A stretch of 42,392 nucleotides of DNA from Tidjanibacter sp. (GTDB lineage: Bacteria > Bacteroidota > Bacteroidia > Bacteroidales > Rikenellaceae): positions 1-42,392 of the forward strand of contig JAGBGK010000062.1 of the NCBI GenBank assembly GCA_017936005.1. Direction: 5' to 3'. The translations under genes and the position numbers were made by a program. The notes under the pieces are model-generated. The model saw nothing but the letters and a program-made list of their open reading frames with translations, was not told the origin of the DNA and ran no database searches. Positions 7,624-16,782 of the stretch are shown here, piece after piece (positions within the stretch are counted from its first letter, which is position 1; each line of letters starts with the position of its first letter).

Positions 7624-8454
7624 ATGAAAAAGAACCTTTTTGCCCTCTTGGGCGCCCTGATAATGACCACCTCGGCGTGGGCGTTTTCCCACGAGGCCAT
7701 TGGCGTACACAGCGCAGCGATGAACAAGGATGTGATGGTGAGCGTCATCACCCCCGACAGTTACAATCCTAAGAGCGCAGAGCCATACAACGTACTCTAT
7801 CTGTTGCATGGCCACAGTGGCGACAATACGGGTTGGTTGCGTATGGGAAACATCGGCCCCGCTGCCGACCAATACAACCTCATAATCATCTGTCCCGACG
7901 GAGATACAAGTTGGTATTGGGATAGTCCCATCAACCCCGCCTTGCGCTATGAGACATTCGTGGCGGGGGAGCTTGTTGCGTGGGTGGATGCCAACTATCC
8001 CACCAAAGCCGACCGTACAGGCAGGGCCATTACGGGCCTCTCGATGGGTGGACAGGGTGCGCTCTTTTTGGCCATTCGCCATCAGGACACCTTTGGTGCT
8101 GCGGGTAGCACTTCGGGTGGTGTAGATATTCGCCCCTTCCCCACCAAGTGGAATATGTCCGACAATCTGGGTACCATTGAGGAGTACCCACAACATTGGG
8201 AGGAGTTTGCGGTGATAAATCAGGTGGACAAACTCCCCACCGATGGTTCGATGGCACTCATTATCGATTGCGGTACGGGCGACTTTTTCTATAAGGTCAA
8301 CTGCGCGCTACACGAGAAACTCTTGGCCCTCGGCGTACACCACGACTTCATCACCCGCCCCGGCAAACACAATTGGACCTATTGGACCAACTCCATTAAG
8401 TACCAACTACTCTTCTTCGACAACTACTTCAAAAGCAATAAAGCAACAAAATAA
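7624..8454 (+). CDS. Secreted esterase of the esterase D / feruloyl-esterase-like alpha/beta hydrolase family
   Basis: A 276-residue protein with a Sec signal peptide ending AWA at residue 20. The fold is the putative-esterase alpha/beta hydrolase: YNVLYLLHGHSGDNTGW near residue 55, the nucleophile elbow GLSMGG with Ser140, a likely acid Asp220 in IIDCGTGDFF, and His249 in RPGKHNW. Relatives remove acyl groups from glycans or hydrolyse S-formylglutathione; the export signal favours a periplasmic or surface role on acylated carbohydrate. It follows the lipoprotein gene by 43 bases and precedes the DUF3127 gene by 15. The real substrate cannot be read from the sequence. Confidence 0.85.
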   Translation: MKKNLFALLGALIMTTSAWAFSHEAIGVHSAAMNKDVMVSVITPDSYNPKSAEPYNVLYLLHGHSGDNTGWLRMGNIGPAADQYNLIIICPDGDTSWYWDSPINPALRYETFVAGELVAWVDANYPTKADRTGRAITGLSMGGQGALFLAIRHQDTFGAAGSTSGGVDIRPFPTKWNMSDNLGTIEEYPQHWEEFAVINQVDKLPTDGSMALIIDCGTGDFFYKVNCALHEKLLALGVHHDFITRPGKHNWTYWTNSIKYQLLFFDNYFKSNKATK

Positions 8455-8469
8455 AACGAGATACATTTT

Positions 8470-8838
8470 ATGGAATTCAAAGGACTTGTATACAAGGTCT
8501 TGCCCGTGGTTAAGGGCCAAGGCGCAAGGGGCGAGTGGACCAAACAGGAGGTTGTGTTCGAGATGCCCGATGAGTTTAACCGCAAGCTGTGCGTGGGTTT
8601 CTGGGGCGACAAGGCTTTGGATGCCGCAGGACTCAAACCCGGTGAGATGGTGGAGGTGAGCATCAACCTCGAATCGAGGGAGTACAACGGCCGCTGGTAC
8701 ACCGAGGCAAGGGCGTGGAAACTCACCCGTGCTGCTGCCGAGCCCGCACCTGCCGCTGCACCCGCACCAGATGTGGCACCCTTCCCCACAGCCGAGCCTG
8801 CATACTCCTCGCTCCCTGAGGACGATATGCCGTTCTAA
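8470..8838 (+). CDS. DUF3127 protein with SSB-like acidic C-terminal tip
   Basis: A 122-residue protein whose first 85 residues match the DUF3127 family (MEFKGLVYKVLPVVKGQGARG, VVFEMPDEFNRKLCVGFWGD, REYNGRWYTEARAWKL). The strand pattern is compatible with a small OB-like barrel. Residues 88-116 are a low-complexity Ala/Pro linker, and the chain ends EDDMPF. That layout, domain then flexible linker then acidic tip ending in Pro-Phe, is the layout of single-stranded DNA-binding protein, whose tip recruits repair and replication proteins. DNA binding is an inference. It sits in the same gene run as the alkylation-repair fusion. Confidence 0.85.
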   Translation: MEFKGLVYKVLPVVKGQGARGEWTKQEVVFEMPDEFNRKLCVGFWGDKALDAAGLKPGEMVEVSINLESREYNGRWYTEARAWKLTRAAAEPAPAAAPAPDVAPFPTAEPAYSSLPEDDMPF

Positions 8839-8840
8839 AA

Positions 8841-8880
8841 GCTGTTAACCATTAGCTATTAGCTGTCAGCTACTTGTCAG
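8841..8880. repeat. Heptanucleotide tandem array (ATTAGCT/GTCAGCT unit)
   Basis: About five degenerate units of 7 bases (GTTAACC, ATTAGCT, ATTAGCT, GTCAGCT) start three bases after the DUF3127 stop. The complement of this unit forms the array at 29140-29180. Confidence 0.7.
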
Positions 8881-8894
8881 GGCAGAAAGGGAAT

Positions 8895-8959
8895 TTAGGG
8901 AGTATAGGGAGGTTAAGGAATTGCAAGTGCCTTATCACTAACCTCACTATATTCCCTAA
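8895..8959. repeat. Long imperfect inverted repeat
   Basis: Arms of 21 bases at 8895-8915 and 8939-8959 are complementary at 19 of 21 positions around a 23-base loop. The left arm consists of TTAGGGA/GTATAGGGAGG units like those at 36-60. No T run follows, so it is not a standard terminator; it is more likely a repeat element copied in inverted orientation. Confidence 0.7.
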
Positions 8960-8980
8960 GCTCACCTAATTTTAACTCTA

Positions 8981-9475
8981 ATGAAAATTGGTATAATATC
9001 AGACCTCCACGGCACCTTCGACGACCACTTGGCGAGATTTCTCGACGAGGTGGACGAGGTGTGGTGTGCGGGCGACATTGGCGGACAAGGCGAGGCTTTG
9101 GAGCCACTGCGAGCTATGGGTAAGAGAGTGGTGGCAGTGTATGGCAACATCGACGACCACACAATGAGGCTCACCTACCCCGAGTGGCAGTGCTTCGAGA
9201 GGGAGGGCGCACGGGTGCTGATGACCCACATTGGCTTTCGTGGTGGCCGCCCACTGCCGAGTGTGGCAAGCCGACTACGCACTCTACGGCCCACCATTTT
9301 CGTCTGCGGCCATAGCCACATCCTGCGTGTCTACTACGACAAGACCTACGGGGTGCTGTGTATCAACCCCGGAGCTGCGGGTTGCTATGGTTTCCACAGC
9401 GTGCGTACCGCTGTGCGCTTCGACCTCGTTGGGGGCGAGCCCTCCAACCTTGAAGTGTGGGAACGAAAAAGATGA
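8981..9475 (+). CDS. YfcE/MJ0936-type metallophosphoesterase
   Basis: A 164-residue calcineurin-like phosphoesterase with the full metal-binding set: SDLHG (Asp8, His10), GDI (Asp32), GNID (Asn56), MTHIG (His83) and GHSH (His111, His113). It is cytosolic, with no signal peptide. Relatives such as E. coli YfcE hydrolyse phosphodiesters in vitro with poorly defined natural substrates, so the biological role is open. It is separated from DUF3127 by a 142-base repeat-rich gap and shares a bidirectional terminator with the convergent locus at 9584. Confidence 0.9.
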   Translation: MKIGIISDLHGTFDDHLARFLDEVDEVWCAGDIGGQGEALEPLRAMGKRVVAVYGNIDDHTMRLTYPEWQCFEREGARVLMTHIGFRGGRPLPSVASRLRTLRPTIFVCGHSHILRVYYDKTYGVLCINPGAAGCYGFHSVRTAVRFDLVGGEPSNLEVWERKR

Positions 9476-9486
9476 CTATCAACGGT

Positions 9487-9526
9487 TTGACAATTGACGG
9501 TCGACGGTTGACGGTTGACGGTCGAC
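9487..9526. repeat. Heptanucleotide tandem array (TTGACGG/TCGACGG unit)
   Basis: About five 7-base units alternating TTGACGG and TCGACGG directly abut the terminator at 9527. Confidence 0.85.
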
Positions 9527-9565
9527 AAAAAGATGGGCGCACCGCATTGGTGCGCCCATCTTTTT
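9527..9565. terminator. Bidirectional terminator between convergent genes
   Basis: A perfect 17-bp inverted repeat, AAAAAGATGGGCGCACC at 9527-9543 with its complement at 9549-9565, closes the loop GCATT. It has a T run on both strands and serves the phosphoesterase gene and the uptake locus. Confidence 0.92.
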
Positions 9566-9583
9566 CATATCAGTCGTTACGAC

Positions 9584-11470
9584 TTATTTCACTTTCTTGT
9601 AGAGAACAACCTCGTAAGTCTTAACGGTCTTACCGGTCTCCTCATCCAACTTCTGATTCTGTTTTATAAAGGTGGTGTAGATATCACCACTCTTAGTCTT
9701 CTGCATATAAGCGGGGTTACCATTGTAGCTAGACTCGCCAAGGTCAGCGGGATAGGTCCAAGTCTGAGTCTCGGGATCGATGGTAACGAGTTTCATAGTC
9801 TCGGTCTTGCTCGAGAAGTAGATAACGATGGGGTTACCATTCTCGTCGAACTCGAAGTCGAATGCAGCGTCGCTACCCTGAGGATCCTGGATGGGACTGT
9901 AAACCTTCTCAAGGGTATCGCCTGCAAGTTTAAAGAACTGCAAGTTCCAGTTACCAACGCCACCGGGCTGCTCACCGAGGAGGAAGTAGAGGTCGCCATT
10001 AGAGAAGCCCTTCATAGTACCAAAGTAGGTTGCAATCTCAACGGCACCCTCCATCTTGAACTCGTTAACAGCGCAAGTCCAAGCACCGGCCGAGTATTTG
10101 TAAACCGAGGTGGTCTTCTCGTTCTGGTTAGCACACATTACATAAACATCATTTCCGGCAGCAGATACGCGATTGAGGTAGGTCATCTGGGATGCATCAC
10201 GACCACCAACGGAACCAACGTGGCTCCAAGCGGTACCATCCCACATACCAACGTGCAAACCACGTTTAATTACACCATAGTCGGCAATGTCGGCACTTGC
10301 AGTTGTAGCAGCAAAGAGTTTACCATCTGCACTAACATCGATAGGAGTACGCCATTTGCTCAAACCGGTGTGTTTGTCCATCTCACCCTGTGCGCCAATC
10401 ATCTTCCACGACGAACCGTCGTACATCATAACGGTCAGTTTGCTCGAAGCAGCATTGTCTTGATACATAGCATATACCTTACCACCACGTGCAGCCAAGG
10501 TGATGTAGGTTGCACGTTTAGCCGAGAATGCAGGCTCACCAACAACAACCAATTTGCTTCCATCCCACTTCTTAACAGTCAGGCGGTCATCGGTAACATC
10601 ATTTACGGTGCTGGTCTCTGTGTGAGCAATGTAGAGGTCGCCGGTTACGGGGTCAATATCCATTGCATACTCAGCACGAGGAAGCTCTGCAATCGAAGCA
10701 ACTTTCTGCCACGACTCACCGTAGGTATCCTTCACGATTTTGATGACATACTTGGTCTCGATGCCTGCTTTCTCATCGGTAACAGTGATGTCGATGGGGA
10801 ACGAGCAGTCAACGTTGCCTTTCCATACATAAGCGGTAGGAGCAGCCTCCTCGCCCTCTGCGGGAGCAGCAGGCTCCTGCAAAGTTGCAACCTCGCCGTT
10901 CATAGTAACAACGTCGTCCATAGTAGCCTCAACGGTCAGAGTGTAGGTCTGGTTAGCATCGCCAGAGAAACCTACGGTCATAGTCGAAGCAATCGAGATA
11001 GGCTCAACATCTGCGGTAATCTTACCCTCGTTGTCGGCAGCAGCAAAAACCACTTTCGACAACTCTGCGATACCGTCGGTGGTACCGGCAGTGATGGTGT
11101 ACTCTTTCGAGATAAGCGCCATCTGGTCCTCAACCTTAACAACAACAGGCTCGGTGAGGTCGATGGTCCACTCGCCACTTACGATAGCTGCACCATCAAC
11201 GGTTGCAACGTCGTCCTGGCTCAAAGTGAAGGTGGGAACAAGTGCGGTAACAGCAACGCCCTCGGGAAGAGCAACAAGGATGGTACCCTCTGCATTGTTG
11301 ATTACTGCACCATAGTTGCGAGTGAGTTCCAACTCGGGGTTGGCCTCGGCGGTAATGGTGAACGAAGCGAATTCCGCTTTGCCATCGGTCTTGGGCTCTT
11401 TGGGGCCACAAGAGCACATCAGTGCGCTAACGGCACCAATGAGAAGAGCAATTTGTAAAAACTTTTTCAT
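9584..11470 (-). CDS. Surface lipoprotein with beta-sandwich repeats and a C-terminal beta-propeller
   Basis: A 628-residue lipoprotein (Cys21 in MCSC). Residues 30 to about 265 hold beta-sandwich modules of the kind in DUF5018-like proteins (VAVTALVPTFTLSQDDVATV, IDITVTDEKAGIETKYVIKI). From about 270 to the end, repeated blades such as LTVKKWDGSKLVVVGEP, LTVMMYDGSSWKMIGAQG and LHVGMWDGTAWSHVGSVGG indicate a Kelch/BNR-like propeller. It is the last gene of the SusC/SusD locus, in the position of SusE/SusF-like or other binding lipoproteins, so a surface binding role for the locus substrate is likely. The start at 11470 gives a clean signal peptide. Confidence 0.82.
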   Translation of the reverse strand: MKKFLQIALLIGAVSALMCSCGPKEPKTDGKAEFASFTITAEANPELELTRNYGAVINNAEGTILVALPEGVAVTALVPTFTLSQDDVATVDGAAIVSGEWTIDLTEPVVVKVEDQMALISKEYTITAGTTDGIAELSKVVFAAADNEGKITADVEPISIASTMTVGFSGDANQTYTLTVEATMDDVVTMNGEVATLQEPAAPAEGEEAAPTAYVWKGNVDCSFPIDITVTDEKAGIETKYVIKIVKDTYGESWQKVASIAELPRAEYAMDIDPVTGDLYIAHTETSTVNDVTDDRLTVKKWDGSKLVVVGEPAFSAKRATYITLAARGGKVYAMYQDNAASSKLTVMMYDGSSWKMIGAQGEMDKHTGLSKWRTPIDVSADGKLFAATTASADIADYGVIKRGLHVGMWDGTAWSHVGSVGGRDASQMTYLNRVSAAGNDVYVMCANQNEKTTSVYKYSAGAWTCAVNEFKMEGAVEIATYFGTMKGFSNGDLYFLLGEQPGGVGNWNLQFFKLAGDTLEKVYSPIQDPQGSDAAFDFEFDENGNPIVIYFSSKTETMKLVTIDPETQTWTYPADLGESSYNGNPAYMQKTKSGDIYTTFIKQNQKLDEETGKTVKTYEVVLYKKVK

Positions 11471-11538
11471 CTCTCTTTCGTTTTAATTAGTTAGACTTGT
11501 GTTTGTTTTGTTGTTTTATAAAGTTTGGTTTTAGTTCA

Positions 11539-12018
11539 CTATTTCTTTGTGAAGACATACGAATTAAACAGCCTATCGGGGCCGAGGTAGCCGAGGTGGA
11601 ACTCGCCGATTTCGCTACTCTCCACGCTCCTTATCGCAAAGGTTACGGTGTTGTCCTTCGTTGGGTCGAAGTTATCGGTCTTCCTCCACGATATACGGAT
11701 GGGCTGTGGATCGTAGTTTTTGAACGTCAGAGGGCTCTTGGTGGTGGACTGGATGACAAAATCCACGCCCTCCTTCAAACCATCGCCCACGATTACATCG
11801 TAGTAGACCTGGATGGGCTCGTTAAACTTCCTGCAACTCAAATGCACAAACAACTCACTGGAAATGTTGTTGCCCGTTGCGGAGATGGTTGCCGAGCCAC
11901 CACCATTCTCGTCCATAATATACACAAAGGGTTTATCGAGGGGTTGTGGCTCCTCATAGCAGCCCCACAGCGCTGTGGCTGCCAACACAATCATTGCTAT
12001 TTTTAGTATCTGTTTCAT
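11539..12018 (-). CDS. Small SusC/D-associated lipoprotein
   Basis: A 159-residue lipoprotein (Cys20 in ALWGC). The mature region is a single predicted beta-sandwich: FVYIMDENGGGSATIS at the start, VYYDVIVGDGLKEGVDFV in the middle, and a conserved-looking end LGYLGPDRLFNSYVFTKK. Similar small lipoproteins lie between SusD and the last lipoprotein in many Bacteroidetes loci; a DUF4843- or Calx-beta-like family is plausible but not certain. The gaps are 68 bases downstream and 146 upstream, the latter with 7-base repeats. Confidence 0.72.
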   Translation of the reverse strand: MKQILKIAMIVLAATALWGCYEEPQPLDKPFVYIMDENGGGSATISATGNNISSELFVHLSCRKFNEPIQVYYDVIVGDGLKEGVDFVIQSTTKSPLTFKNYDPQPIRISWRKTDNFDPTKDNTVTFAIRSVESSEIGEFHLGYLGPDRLFNSYVFTKK

Positions 12019-12035
12019 ATTCTTTTCTTTTTGTC

Positions 12036-12163
12036 AAACGTCAAACGTCGTTTCTTTCTATTTTATAACAAGGTTGCAACTCTCTTTTTACTCCGGTATC
12101 CCTCCACGTCTATCCATCGACGTCAGACCATTGACGTTAGACGTTAGACGTTGGACGTTAGAC
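12036..12163. repeat. Intergenic heptanucleotide repeats (AAACGTC and GACGTTA units)
   Basis: The gap between susD and the small lipoprotein gene holds two short 7-base arrays, a two-unit AAACGTC array near 12036-12050 and a four- to five-unit GACGTTA array at about 12131-12163. The bases between them show no gene. The GACGTTA array ends next to the susD stop codon. Confidence 0.75.
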
Positions 12164-12164
12164 A

Positions 12165-13643
12165 TTAATTTACATAACCATCGTTTTGTTTCATCGACTC
12201 GTTGGTATCCATCTCGGTTTGGCAGATGGGCAGTGCGAAGCGGTAGTCGGGCCAAGCAAGGCTCTTCATCGTGGAGGTGGTAGAAGCACCCCTTTCGAGG
12301 TTGTGGCCCAAGCGGGTGATGTCGAACAAGCGGTGGCCCTCCATATTGAGCTCCCTAACCCTCTCGTCCTCAATAATCTTCAACAACTCGTCAGCGTCCT
12401 TATAGGTGAGTGTAATCTCCTCCACCGTCTTACCCATAGCCCTTGCTTGCAGAGCCTTGATGTCCTCGGCAGCCCTCGCCAAGTCGGGCGAACTCTTGCG
12501 GCACAAAGCCTCGGCGTGGATGAGGTACATCTCCGAGCCACGCAGAATGAAGAGGTCTGTACGGCGGTTGCGCTCGTCGGTAATGCGCTTATAGGCACAA
12601 TACTTACAGAAGGCATTATAGGAAGGCTGTGTCATAGTGCTCTCCATACTCTCGGGGATGTAGGTGAGCAGGTCGGCACGAATATCGCCACTCTCAAAGA
12701 GGCTGTGTAGTTTCTTGGCAGGCTCCACCTTGATAATACGGCTGGGGTCGCACAGCGCGTTCATCGAGCTCGACAAGTCGTAGCCATTGATGCGGAAGAT
12801 GGTCTCCTCGCCCACTACCGAAGCAGCATCGCGGAACATATCAATATACTTATCGTGGGGAGTGAGTGTGATCTCGCCCATAACCTCCTCGGCCATCTTA
12901 GCAGCATTCTCCCAATCGCCCTTGTGGAGATAAACCCTCGCTTTGAGAGCCTTACAAGCCAGCGCACTTGCATAGTAGACACTCTCGGGCTGCTGGGCAA
13001 TGGCAAACAGCGCAATTGCATCATCGCAGTCTTTGAGCACCTGTGCGTAGGTCTGTGCCACGGTGGAGCGAGCAATGACATCCTCAAAGCCCGGTACCCA
13101 CGTCACAACAGGAACTCCAAGGTGCGAAGCATCGGGAGTGTAGATGTAGGAGTGGCCATAGACTTGGCAGAGGTCGAATGTTACCAGCGCACGAATGAAG
13201 AGCGCCTGAGCAAAAATCATATCAATCTCCTTCTTGTTCTGCGCAAAACTCTCATAAAGAGGCTCGCCATAGTAGAGGATGTTGTTTGCATTGGAGATAA
13301 CATCATATCCCTTGCGCCACACATTACGAGGGAAGCCTGCATCGTCGGCAGGAACACTCAGGTAGTCATAGATACGGGTTATCTGCTCGTTGGCATTCAG
13401 GCGCACAACATCGACCATATCACCCATAATCTCCGGGTAGCGCACATACTCGTCGTCGTAGAACTCGGCCAGCGTGCGGTGAAGACCCCTGCCTGCGGCT
13501 CGAAGTCCGTCAAGCTCGGCAAAGAAGGTCTCAATGGTACTCTTACCAATGGTGGGCACCTCCAAGAAGCTCTCGCAACTACTCAACGACACAGTCGCCG
13601 AGAGTGCCAATACCATAAATATATTTTTAATTTTCATATTCAT
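12165..13643 (-). CDS. SusD/RagB-family nutrient-binding outer-membrane lipoprotein
   Basis: A 492-residue lipoprotein (SLSSC lipobox) of the SusD family, the surface lid that delivers ligand to a SusC channel. The N-terminal segment CESFLEVPTIGKSTIETFF is typical. The tetratricopeptide-like helical core includes FAQALFIRALVTFDLCQVYG and the run around DCDDAIALF. The C-terminal block GHRLFDITRLGH and the end RFALPICQTEMDTN are family hallmarks. It lies 27 bases downstream of susC and is clearly part of the same operon. The ligand is unknown; the metalloprotease gene upstream suggests peptides. Confidence 0.95.
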   Translation of the reverse strand: MNMKIKNIFMVLALSATVSLSSCESFLEVPTIGKSTIETFFAELDGLRAAGRGLHRTLAEFYDDEYVRYPEIMGDMVDVVRLNANEQITRIYDYLSVPADDAGFPRNVWRKGYDVISNANNILYYGEPLYESFAQNKKEIDMIFAQALFIRALVTFDLCQVYGHSYIYTPDASHLGVPVVTWVPGFEDVIARSTVAQTYAQVLKDCDDAIALFAIAQQPESVYYASALACKALKARVYLHKGDWENAAKMAEEVMGEITLTPHDKYIDMFRDAASVVGEETIFRINGYDLSSSMNALCDPSRIIKVEPAKKLHSLFESGDIRADLLTYIPESMESTMTQPSYNAFCKYCAYKRITDERNRRTDLFILRGSEMYLIHAEALCRKSSPDLARAAEDIKALQARAMGKTVEEITLTYKDADELLKIIEDERVRELNMEGHRLFDITRLGHNLERGASTTSTMKSLAWPDYRFALPICQTEMDTNESMKQNDGYVN

Positions 13644-13670
13644 ACTCTTTTGCTTTCGTCGGTTAGAGGG

Positions 13671-16600
13671 TTAGAAGGTCAGTGACAACTCTCCGGTGAA
13701 GGTGCGGCTACGGCCGGCACGACCGAAGGCGTAGTTCTGATAGGAGTTCTTTTCGGGGGTGTAACCGGGGGTCCAAATGTATGGATTGTCGGCCATCAGC
13801 GAGATGGTTGCGCCCTGAACACCAACCCTCTTACAGAGCTCTTTGGGTACCGTGTAGCTCAACGCCACGGTCCTAATCTGGATGTTGGTACGGTCGTAGA
13901 GGAAACGAGTCGAGCCCATCGAGCCGAGTGCATCGTTATCGTTGGCAATCTTGGGGTTGATGGACAAGTCGCCCGGCTGACGCCAGTGCTCCAATGCGTT
14001 CACCGAAGCATTCTCCGAAATGGAGTCATTACCATCGTCCACGCCAATCGAAGAGCACATATCGTAGCCACCAAATTGGTAGTTGGCCTGGATGCGCAAC
14101 GAGAAGTTCTTATAGCGGAACGTATTGATGAAACCACCCTCCAACACGGGTACTTTCGAGTAGTCGGGGTTTATCACACGGTTGTCGTAGGAGAACGAGA
14201 AGGTGAGGTTACCGTTCTTATCATACCACATAGGCCTACCGGTTGCAGGGTCAACACCTGCCCAGCGCACCAGCCACCAGTGGTTCTTACTTGCACCCTC
14301 CATCCAAACGGTATCGAAGAAACCGGTGTGGTTACCCTTGTAGAGTTTCACAATAAGGTTCTCGTTGTGCGAGCCGTTGAAATCGGTACGCCACTCGAAG
14401 TCGGGAGTCTTAACATTCACCGTCGAGAGCGAGAACTCGATACCGAGGTTCTGAATCTCACCCACGTTACGGGTTACACCGCCATCGGTAATAACCATCG
14501 AAACACGGCCATCGTAGAGAAGGTTGTCGGTATATTTCTCATAGCCCTCAACTTCGAGAGTCACCCTATCCCACAGCGTGAACATAATACCCAAGTTGGT
14601 GGTGCGGGTATTCTCCCACGAAAGGCCGGGGTTGGGCACTTTCGAAATGGTTGCACCCATCGAGCCGCCATAGGTATTACCGTCGCCATAGGAGTAGGAG
14701 CCCAATGCCGAGGAGGTGTCCACACGCGAGTTACCACTATTACCATAGGAGGCTTTCAGTTTGAGCAGAGTAACATCGCTATTGTCAAACCAATCCTCGT
14801 TGTGCACATTCCACGACAAACCGATTGCCGAGAAAGTACCAAAACGTGCATACTTGCTAAACGAGCTATAACCCTGCTTACGAGCAGTCAGCGTGAGGTA
14901 GTAGCGCTGGTCGTAGGAGTAGGACAATTGGCCGAGGTAGGACAACGAACGGGTATATTTCATATTGGACGAGCCGTCAATTGTGGAGGAATCCACATAG
15001 GCAATCTCCTTGATGAAGTCATTGGCAAAGCCGTGGCCTGTAACATACATTGTGCGGTACTCCTTGTGCACAAACTCAATGGCCGCAAGCGCACCCACTT
15101 TGTGTTTGCCGAAGGTGCGGTTGAAGTTCAGTCGGTTGATGGAGTTGGCCGTGAGCGAGAAGACACCTGCCCTACGCGAGTAGCCGTTCAGACCGCTCTC
15201 ATACATACCGTCCAACGTGTTGCGCGAGTCGTAGATAGCCTCGGCTGTGGAGGTGTAGCTTGCACCATTCTGGGTGGTAAACGAAAGACCCTTGATTGGC
15301 CCCCACTCCAATGTCACGTTACCGTCGCCACTAAATGTCTTCTGGTTGTTGTCGCTGTACATACGGTTGGGAACCTCGTTGGAGTTGAACTTCGACTTGT
15401 AGAGTTCATACTCGCCCGTAACGGAGTTCTTCCTATAATAATAGTTGTACAACTTGGGCGTTACCCCGTCCTCCTCAAAGGGAGTGTAGATTGGCAACTC
15501 CGAGAGAGTGTACAAACCATTTGCCGAGAAGAGTTCGTTGTTGTTGTAGGAACCCGAGAGGTTTACGCTCAATTTGAGGTTGCGGCTGAGGTTGTAGTTA
15601 CTCTTACTACGAATCGAGATACGCTCCTGCGAGTCGCCAATGGTGGTGGAGTTCTGCTTGTAGTAGCTACCCGACACATAGTTGTTAACATTCTTACTAC
15701 CGCCACTTGCCGAAAGGTTAACCTGTGTGGTCTGACCAATGCCGTTGTAAACATCAAACCAATCGGTATCCACGCCGGTATATTTGGTAAACTCATTATC
15801 GCGATAGGGGAAGTTCTCGGCCTTCTCGCCCGAGTTCAACCACGCCTCCATAGCATAGCCTCTCCACTGTTCTGCATTCATATATTTGATGCGAGTCCTA
15901 TCGTCCAGCTCAGAGATACCATACCTCAACGAAGCATTAAGGCGAGTTTTCTGGCTACGTCCCTGCTTGGTGGTAACGAGGATTACGCCATTGGCACCAT
16001 CGGCACCATAGAGCGCGGTGGTAGCAGCATCCTTCAACACCGTCATCGACTCGATATCGTCGGGGTTGATGAACGACAGAGGGCTGACGTTTGCACTTGT
16101 ACCCTCTACCGAGTTGCTTTTGTTACCCGTGTAGATTGGAATACCATCCACAATCCACAAAGGCTCGCTCGATGCACTCAGCGAAGCATCACCACGAACT
16201 CGTGTGGTGTAGCGCACGCGTGTTCCGTCGCCATCCGACTCGATGCTCACACCCGGCACAAGGCCCGCCAACATATTGTCGATACGTGCAGCAGGCATCT
16301 GCACCAGCGACTCGGAGTTGACCTGAAAAGCCGAGCCTGTCAGGTCGGAGCGTTTCTGCACCAAGCCATAACCGGTGGTGATTTCAATCTCCTCCATCAC
16401 GGTTGCGCCACCCAACATTGCCACGTTAATCTCGGTGCGCTTGCCAATAACAACCTCTTGGTCCTCCATACCCATATATGAGAATACGAGGACGGTTTTG
16501 TCGGTTGCGCCCTTGACTTTGATGACATACTCACCGTTTTTGCCCGAGGCAATACCCGTTGTGGCATTCTGAACCATAACGGTAGCACCAACGAGTCCTT

Positions 16601-16727
16601 CGCCCGTTGTGCCATCCACGATGCGACCCTTGATGGTGCGATCACCTCCTTGTGCATTGGCCGATGCGAGCGACAAGAACATCGCTACCATCACTCCCAA
16701 CACAACATTTAGTCGAAATTTATTCAT
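13671..16727 (-). CDS. SusC/RagA-family TonB-linked outer-membrane protein
   Basis: A 1018-residue TonB-dependent transporter of the SusC family. It has a Sec signal peptide (to about residue 25, ANA-Q), a carboxypeptidase-regulatory-like domain (IKGRIVDGTTGEGLVGATV), the SusC linker VMEEIEITTGYG, then a plug with PGVSIESDGDGTRVRYTTRVRG broken here for length, LWIVDGIPI and the signature SMTVLKDAATTALYGADGANGVI. The rest is the barrel, ending in GELSLTF with a terminal Phe. With SusD it forms an energised uptake pore. Its length is normal for peptide- or glycan-importing members. No anti-sigma or hybrid two-component gene is adjacent. Confidence 0.95.
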   Translation of the reverse strand: MNKFRLNVVLGVMVAMFLSLASANAQGGDRTIKGRIVDGTTGEGLVGATVMVQNATTGIASGKNGEYVIKVKGATDKTVLVFSYMGMEDQEVVIGKRTEINVAMLGGATVMEEIEITTGYGLVQKRSDLTGSAFQVNSESLVQMPAARIDNMLAGLVPGVSIESDGDGTRVRYTTRVRGDASLSASSEPLWIVDGIPIYTGNKSNSVEGTSANVSPLSFINPDDIESMTVLKDAATTALYGADGANGVILVTTKQGRSQKTRLNASLRYGISELDDRTRIKYMNAEQWRGYAMEAWLNSGEKAENFPYRDNEFTKYTGVDTDWFDVYNGIGQTTQVNLSASGGSKNVNNYVSGSYYKQNSTTIGDSQERISIRSKSNYNLSRNLKLSVNLSGSYNNNELFSANGLYTLSELPIYTPFEEDGVTPKLYNYYYRKNSVTGEYELYKSKFNSNEVPNRMYSDNNQKTFSGDGNVTLEWGPIKGLSFTTQNGASYTSTAEAIYDSRNTLDGMYESGLNGYSRRAGVFSLTANSINRLNFNRTFGKHKVGALAAIEFVHKEYRTMYVTGHGFANDFIKEIAYVDSSTIDGSSNMKYTRSLSYLGQLSYSYDQRYYLTLTARKQGYSSFSKYARFGTFSAIGLSWNVHNEDWFDNSDVTLLKLKASYGNSGNSRVDTSSALGSYSYGDGNTYGGSMGATISKVPNPGLSWENTRTTNLGIMFTLWDRVTLEVEGYEKYTDNLLYDGRVSMVITDGGVTRNVGEIQNLGIEFSLSTVNVKTPDFEWRTDFNGSHNENLIVKLYKGNHTGFFDTVWMEGASKNHWWLVRWAGVDPATGRPMWYDKNGNLTFSFSYDNRVINPDYSKVPVLEGGFINTFRYKNFSLRIQANYQFGGYDMCSSIGVDDGNDSISENASVNALEHWRQPGDLSINPKIANDNDALGSMGSTRFLYDRTNIQIRTVALSYTVPKELCKRVGVQGATISLMADNPYIWTPGYTPEKNSYQNYAFGRAGRSRTFTGELSLTF

Positions 16728-16782
16728 AAGTGGTTATTTAGTTTTTTGTTTTGTCGTTTTCAGTTTGAACCTCAACAGAAGA

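Noticed and set aside
9515-11458. Open frame of 647 codons on the plus strand opposite the propeller lipoprotein
   Set aside because: It starts inside the heptad array and runs through the bidirectional terminator. No signal peptide or domain is seen; the minus-strand gene has a clear lipobox and blades.
13986-16481. Open frame of 831 codons on the plus strand opposite susC
   Set aside because: It is a mirror of the codon pattern of a GC-rich gene. The translation is low-complexity His/Val/Arg-rich with no family motifs, while the opposite strand encodes a complete SusC protein.
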